From contig CP021229.1 in assembly GCA_003999685.1 (NCBI GenBank), positions 992,001 through 1,056,000 on the forward strand: a DNA stretch of 64,000 nt, in the 5' to 3' direction. Both the position numbers and the translations under genes were made by a program. Of the stretch, positions 61,178 to 64,000 are shown piece by piece. The notes below the pieces were generated by a model, which made no database searches, was not told the origin of the DNA, and saw nothing but the letters and a program-made list of their open reading frames with translations. Each line of letters begins with the position of its first letter. The stretch's first letter is position 1. The stretch is from Taiwanofungus camphoratus. Lineage: Eukaryota; Basidiomycota; Agaricomycetes; Polyporales; Taiwanofungaceae.

Positions 61178-64000
61178 ATGTGGCCAACGGGTGCTTTGAC
61201 ACCGCAGCCTCGTCGCTATCTACAACAATTGACTCATACACAGCGCTGCTCCCACCGCTGTCTTTCATATACCAGACCACTTTGGTCCGGAGAGAAAGGA
61301 AAAAATACTATAGACAATAAGGCATTTTCAAAAACTCTTCTGCTTCCAAAGACCAGCTTCACCCTCTGGAATGATCCCTCCAAAAACGAGACCTTACGGA
61401 CTAGGACTTGCGATGATTTGTATCGATGGCAGGTCAGAATCATGTGAGTGCGTAAGTTTCAAGGCTGATTTTATGTTCGAACAGTGGAAGCAACGTGACG
61501 ATCCCCTATTCGTGCTGCATGACGGCCCGCCATACGCAAACGGCGACCTGCACATGGGTATGGTCCATGGCTATGTTCTGAGAAGGCATATGATTTCTTA
61601 TATATATTTCCAGGACACGCTCTTAATAAAATTCTCAAGGACATCATCAATCGATACCATGTATTACTAGGTCATCGAGTGCAGTGAGTCATGATTTTGC
61701 AAGTGGTATACATTTGATGCTAAGCTATGACTTCAGCTACCTGCCTGGCTGGGATTGCCATGGTCTTCCGATAGAGAACAAGGTTTTACAAATGCTGGGG
61801 GTATGTATGCATGCACCGCTTGCGTTCTAATTGTTCATATTCCGCCAAGAAAGATCCCAACGACCTCACGCCAAATGAAATCCGCTTGGAAGCAGAGGCG
61901 TTTGCTAAACGTGAAGTCCAAAAACAGTTGAATGAGTTCCGCCAGCTTGGAATCATGGCAGATTGGGGCCTCGAAACAACGTATCGCACGCTAGGTCCGT
62001 CAAGCCTACTAAGCTCCGCCTTTCGATTTCATGGGTTTGACGTGAAGTAAGACAAGGATTATGAATTAAGACAGCTGGGAATTTTCCAAAAGATGGTGGT
62101 GAAAGGTGATCTTGTGCCTACAGTAACTATTACTCTCCTGACGCCCATACATCTGCAGGCCTCATATATCGTCACTACCGTCCCGTTTACTATTCTCCAT
62201 CTTCACGATCTGCTCTTGCAGAGGCAGAACTGGAATACAAGGACAACCACATTTCCCACTCTGCATACGTAGCTTTTGAGCTCGAGCCCGACAGCGTGCA
62301 GATGGGTACCACTCTGCGCACGCTTGTCAGCAGTGGACGGAACGTACGCCTTCTGGTCTGGACCACCACACCGTGGACGCTCACTGCGAACATGGTAAGT
62401 CGTGTTGCGCTTCTGCAGAGTCAAACTCATGTTTAGATGTCAACTAGGCTATTGCTGTCAACCCTGACATGATGTACAAGGCGGTAGCTTCCAGTGACGA
62501 TCCAGCTGCTCCGTTGGATATCTTCGCAGTGGACCGTGAGCGCGTATTGATGAATACACTTGTATTAGGCACAGTTCCAATGGCGGAATTCCAAGGTTAG
62601 GTAATCGCTCTTATCTTGATCACGTTATTCATACCTTCACTCACCAGGATCTGACCTGGTTGGTGCGACATATCGTCCCATTTTCTCCTCACTTTTGGAT
62701 AGCACCCAAGAGACAACTTCCTCTACATCCCTGCCCATCATCTCATCTTCTCATGTGACTCCAGACTCTGGCACGGGACTTGTACATTGTGCACCAGCTC
62801 ATGGAGCAGAGGACTATGCCGTTTTTCGTGAGCTCGGGCTTTTGTCTTCCTCTTCCCCAGCAAACCTTCTGTGTCACGTTGACGGTCTTGGCCAATTCAC
62901 GGAAGACGTTGTCGACATCGTTGGTAAAAAGGCCGCAGTGACACTTGTGGGTAAATATGTCCTTGGGGATGGAGGGAAGGCGATTGTCGCACTGCTTTCA
63001 GAGGCTGGTGCACTTAGATTGATGGAGAAGTATCGACACCGATACCCATACGATTGGAAGACGGACAAGCCTGTCATCGTTATGTAGGTTATTTTCTCCC
63101 TTATCTAGATGTCCTGCTTTTAACGATATCTGTTTTCGTATTGTTCACCGCTCACGCAGTGCGACGTCGCAGTGGTTCGCGAATTTAGAGAAGATTAAGG
63201 ACGATGCTATTACATCCCTAGGAGACGTTATATTCTACCCTCCCGCATGTTTGTTCCTTCTACTCCGATGCCTAGTTTGGTGGTTGACACATTGTTTTCC
63301 TGTGTTAAGCTCGCAATCGTCTCGAGTCCTTCATTCGCTCCCGCTCAGAATGGTGCATTTCCCGTCAACGTGTCTGGGGTGTGCCCATTCCTGCTCTCTA
63401 CCACATTCCCTCGGACCACGCAGTTCTCGACGGGGAAAGTTTAGCGCACATCATCAGCGTACTGCAGGAGAAAGGCGCCGCCTATTGGTGGGACGGGCCC
63501 GTCGATGAGTTTGTCCCGCCTGCACTACGGGAGGGCATGGACAGCGAACAGCTGAAAGAGACTTGGCGAAAGGGTACGGACACGATGGACGTATGGTTTG
63601 ATAGCGGAACCTCGTGGTCCATGCTAGATAAGCTTTATCAGCAACTCGGCGGAACTTCTAAGGAAGCTCAGAAACCGAAAGGCCGGCATTTTGGTGCAGA
63701 CGTGTGCTTAGAAGGGTCCGACCAACACCGCGGATGGTTCCAAAGCCAGCTGCTCACAGCAATTGGGTCTGCGCATACCGAGGAGCGGGAACGCACGAGC
63801 CCGTATGGTACAGTGATTACGCATGGGATGGTTCTCGACGAGGCTGGAAAGAAAATGAGCAAGTCTTTAGGGAACATAGTCAGTCCAATGACGGTGATCA
63901 ACGGCGGTCAGGTGTGTCATTAACCATGTCTTACTCACATTTAAGTATGAGACCGGCTGATGGCGATATATAAGAACAAGAAAAAAGATCCTGCTTACGG
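61178..64000 (+). CDS. ISM1: Isoleucyl-tRNA synthetase, mitochondrial (3' end outside window)
   Basis: It charges tRNA-Ile in mitochondria. The start at 61178 opens an Arg/Gln/Ser-rich leader of about 35 residues (M-W-P-T-G-A-L, later R-R-Y-L-Q-Q-L), a good mitochondrial presequence. Next comes L-L-L-P-K-T-S-F, as in organellar enzymes. The class I HIGH motif is H-M-G-H, split by an intron at about 61558-61614, within [11 protein letters not shown]. Then [15 protein letters not shown], the editing domain with W-T-T-T-P-W-T-L and [12 protein letters not shown], then W-F-D-S-G-T-S and G-S-D-Q-H-R-G-W-F. The KMSKS motif is at about 63847-63865. The last visible exon reads D-P-A-Y-G and is cut by the window end. 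About ten short introns. Confidence 0.93.

Overview
This is nuclear DNA from a basidiomycete fungus, most likely an agaricomycete. The evidence is many short (about 45-75 bp) GT..CTRAY..AG introns, fungal housekeeping genes, an intron-bearing tRNA-Asp, MYND, F-box and GH1 families of the kind common in mushrooms, and differences between repeat copies that are mostly CpG to TpG/CpA transitions, as expected where CpG is methylated.

Bases 1 to about 23,581 are a transposon nest. Two Ty3/Gypsy copies lie head to tail on the + strand and share one LTR (7098-8077). Copy A (1-7097) is cut by the window edge; copy B is 8078-18340. Both are broken. Both carry, between integrase and the polypurine tract, a region read on the opposite strand that encodes a coiled coil and a six-cysteine Zn2Cys6-like motif. 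Copy B holds a nested 500-bp solo LTR of another family (15636-16135) and a 1.7-kb repeat 'R' (10831-12505). R recurs inverted at 19095-20857 and 21552-23216. Two R copies are identical over 1,103 bp in inverted orientation although their ends differ.

Bases 23,582 to about 28,450 are CpG-poor decayed DNA with a 178-bp pogo/Fot1-like MITE. Three related small zinc-finger genes lie across 27.3-35.5 kb. Each has two C-x-W fingers followed by a classical finger, the layout of PacC/Rim101 and Gli/Zic proteins.

From 35.9 kb the window is mostly ordinary genes: GH1 beta-glucosidase (-), CIA1 WD40 protein (+), HIS5 (-), a USP-type deubiquitinase (+), an F-box protein (+), a large repeat-bearing membrane protein (-), a decayed MYND-finger gene (+), SWC5 (-), tRNA-Asp (+), a B-type cyclin (-) and mitochondrial isoleucyl-tRNA synthetase (+, cut by the window end). 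HIS5/USP and cyclin/ISM1 are divergent pairs; CIA1/HIS5 are convergent. No operon logic applies; the genes serve separate processes (sugar metabolism, Fe-S assembly, histidine synthesis, ubiquitin removal, chromatin remodelling, mitosis, mitochondrial translation).
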